DNA from: Desulfospira joergensenii DSM 10085
GTDB taxonomy: Bacteria > Desulfobacterota > Desulfobacteria > Desulfobacterales > Desulfobacteraceae
Length of the DNA stretch: 64,000 nucleotides
Assembly (NCBI RefSeq): GCF_000420085.1
Contig: NZ_ATUG01000002.1
Location: 558,001-622,000, forward strand
Reading direction: 5' to 3'
Part shown: piece by piece, positions 63,512 through 64,000 of the stretch
Layout: every line of letters starts with the position of its first letter
How positions within the stretch are numbered: the stretch's first letter is position 1
Made by a program: the position numbers and the translations under genes
The notes under the pieces: generated by a model
The model's input: the letters and a program-made list of their open reading frames with translations, nothing else
What the model was told of the DNA's origin: nothing
The model's database searches: none

Positions 63512-63946
63512 CTAGAGGTCCTTTTTCAGGTTGATAAAGTCGCTGCGCCGGAATCCCAGCTTTTTGAAAAAAGAGAGCATGTCGCTGGAATCCCAGAGCA
63601 CAGAGGAGTAAATGGACTTCACCCCTTCTTTCCTGTACAGGTCACAGGTCCCATTGGCAAGCTCCAGGCCGATGCCCTGGCCCATGTAGTCGGGATGAAC
63701 TCCCAGGGCCATGATCCAGGCGCTCTTTTGAATACCGAATCCGGCATAGAGGGTGGTGGAAAGCATATACCCCACCACTTTTTTTTCGGTTTCGGCCACC
63801 AGGCTGATCCGGCTGTTGTCACCGGCGGCATGCTGCTCCACCAGGAGGCGGAAGTCCGGCCCGGCCTCTTCATTGGAAATAGCCGTTCTTATCCCTAAAA
63901 CCGCCTGGATATCTTCTGTTGAAATTCCCCTGATAGTAAGGTTCAC
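63512..63946 (-). CDS. GNAT-family N-acetyltransferase
   Basis: A 144-residue single-domain GNAT enzyme. The acetyl-CoA pocket is LGVHPDYMGQGIGLELA (the usual Arg/Gln of Q/RxxGxG is Met here), then YSSVLWDSSDMLSFFKKLGF gives the C-terminal motif B in two pieces. The substrate is unknown; similar proteins acetylate small amines or protein N termini. It converges on the DenV-like gene, 22 bp apart. Confidence 0.85.
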   Translation of the reverse strand: MNLTIRGISTEDIQAVLGIRTAISNEEAGPDFRLLVEQHAAGDNSRISLVAETEKKVVGYMLSTTLYAGFGIQKSAWIMALGVHPDYMGQGIGLELANGTCDLYRKEGVKSIYSSVLWDSSDMLSFFKKLGFRRSDFINLKKDL

Positions 63947-64000
63947 AAAACCCCTCCGTCTGTATTAAAACCTGTTGGATAATGGGTTATTCCACTTTTA

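Overview
The window reads as the chromosome of a strictly anaerobic, motile Desulfobacterota bacterium, most likely a Desulfobacteraceae-type sulfate reducer. This is an inference. It rests on oxygen-sensitive enzymes (class III ribonucleotide reductase NrdD/NrdG, a BzaF-type benzimidazole synthase, an iron-sulfur flavoprotein), ETF-linked oxidation genes, many two-component, chemotaxis and c-di-GMP proteins, and GC-rich coding sequence. No sulfate-reduction gene lies here, so genus cannot be fixed. No phage, integrase, IS transposase, CRISPR array or rRNA was seen.

Layout. 1-12.3 kb: ssb, then a long minus-strand block starting at rpmH (rpmH-rnpA-yidD-yidC-jag-mnmE-YkgJ-like-hypothetical-PrmA-like-SNase); rng and a B12/radical-SAM/DUF2344 gene lie upstream, where dnaA often sits. 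12.3-17.5 kb: asnS, a coiled-coil protein, a methyltransferase, a fused HisH-HisF of eukaryotic HIS7 type, and cheB on the opposite strand. 17.9-29.3 kb: a chemosensory cluster with a sigma-54 activator, a near-perfect -24/-12 promoter, then receiver, CheW, a receptor with two CZB domains, an enlarged CheA, CheD, HDOD, CheY, CheX and a hybrid kinase. 29.3-32 kb: cobalamin riboswitch, bzaF and cobT. 32-36.4 kb: flavoprotein, diguanylate cyclase, HD hydrolase, exported protein, mobB. 36.4-41.5 kb: a candidate structured RNA, a PBP-type regulator, nrdG/nrdD behind two NrdR boxes, a small membrane protein and a Nudix hydrolase. 41.6-47.9 kb: receiver-kinase, a zinc-ribbon SDR, a double-receiver HD-GYP protein, plsC and a lipid kinase. 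48-54.7 kb: RpiR regulator divergent from a FAD oxidase-EtfB-EtfA-SDR-FGGY kinase operon. 55-64 kb: a second chemoreceptor, htpG-rimO-polyprenyl synthase-FlgT-like gene, tRNA-Val, a DenV-like protein and a GNAT enzyme.

How the parts connect. The che cluster looks like one sigma-54-driven transcription unit of about 10 kb in which zinc/redox sensing (CZB), CheA and possibly c-di-GMP sensing (MshEN-like repeats in CheA) meet. The c-di-GMP enzymes at 33 and 45 kb may feed it. bzaF-cobT makes and attaches the lower ligand of cobamides under cobalamin feedback. The 49-54.7 kb operon has the parts to phosphorylate and oxidise a sugar- or polyol-like substrate and pass electrons to ETF; together with its operators it is the best candidate here for an uncharacterised metabolic system.
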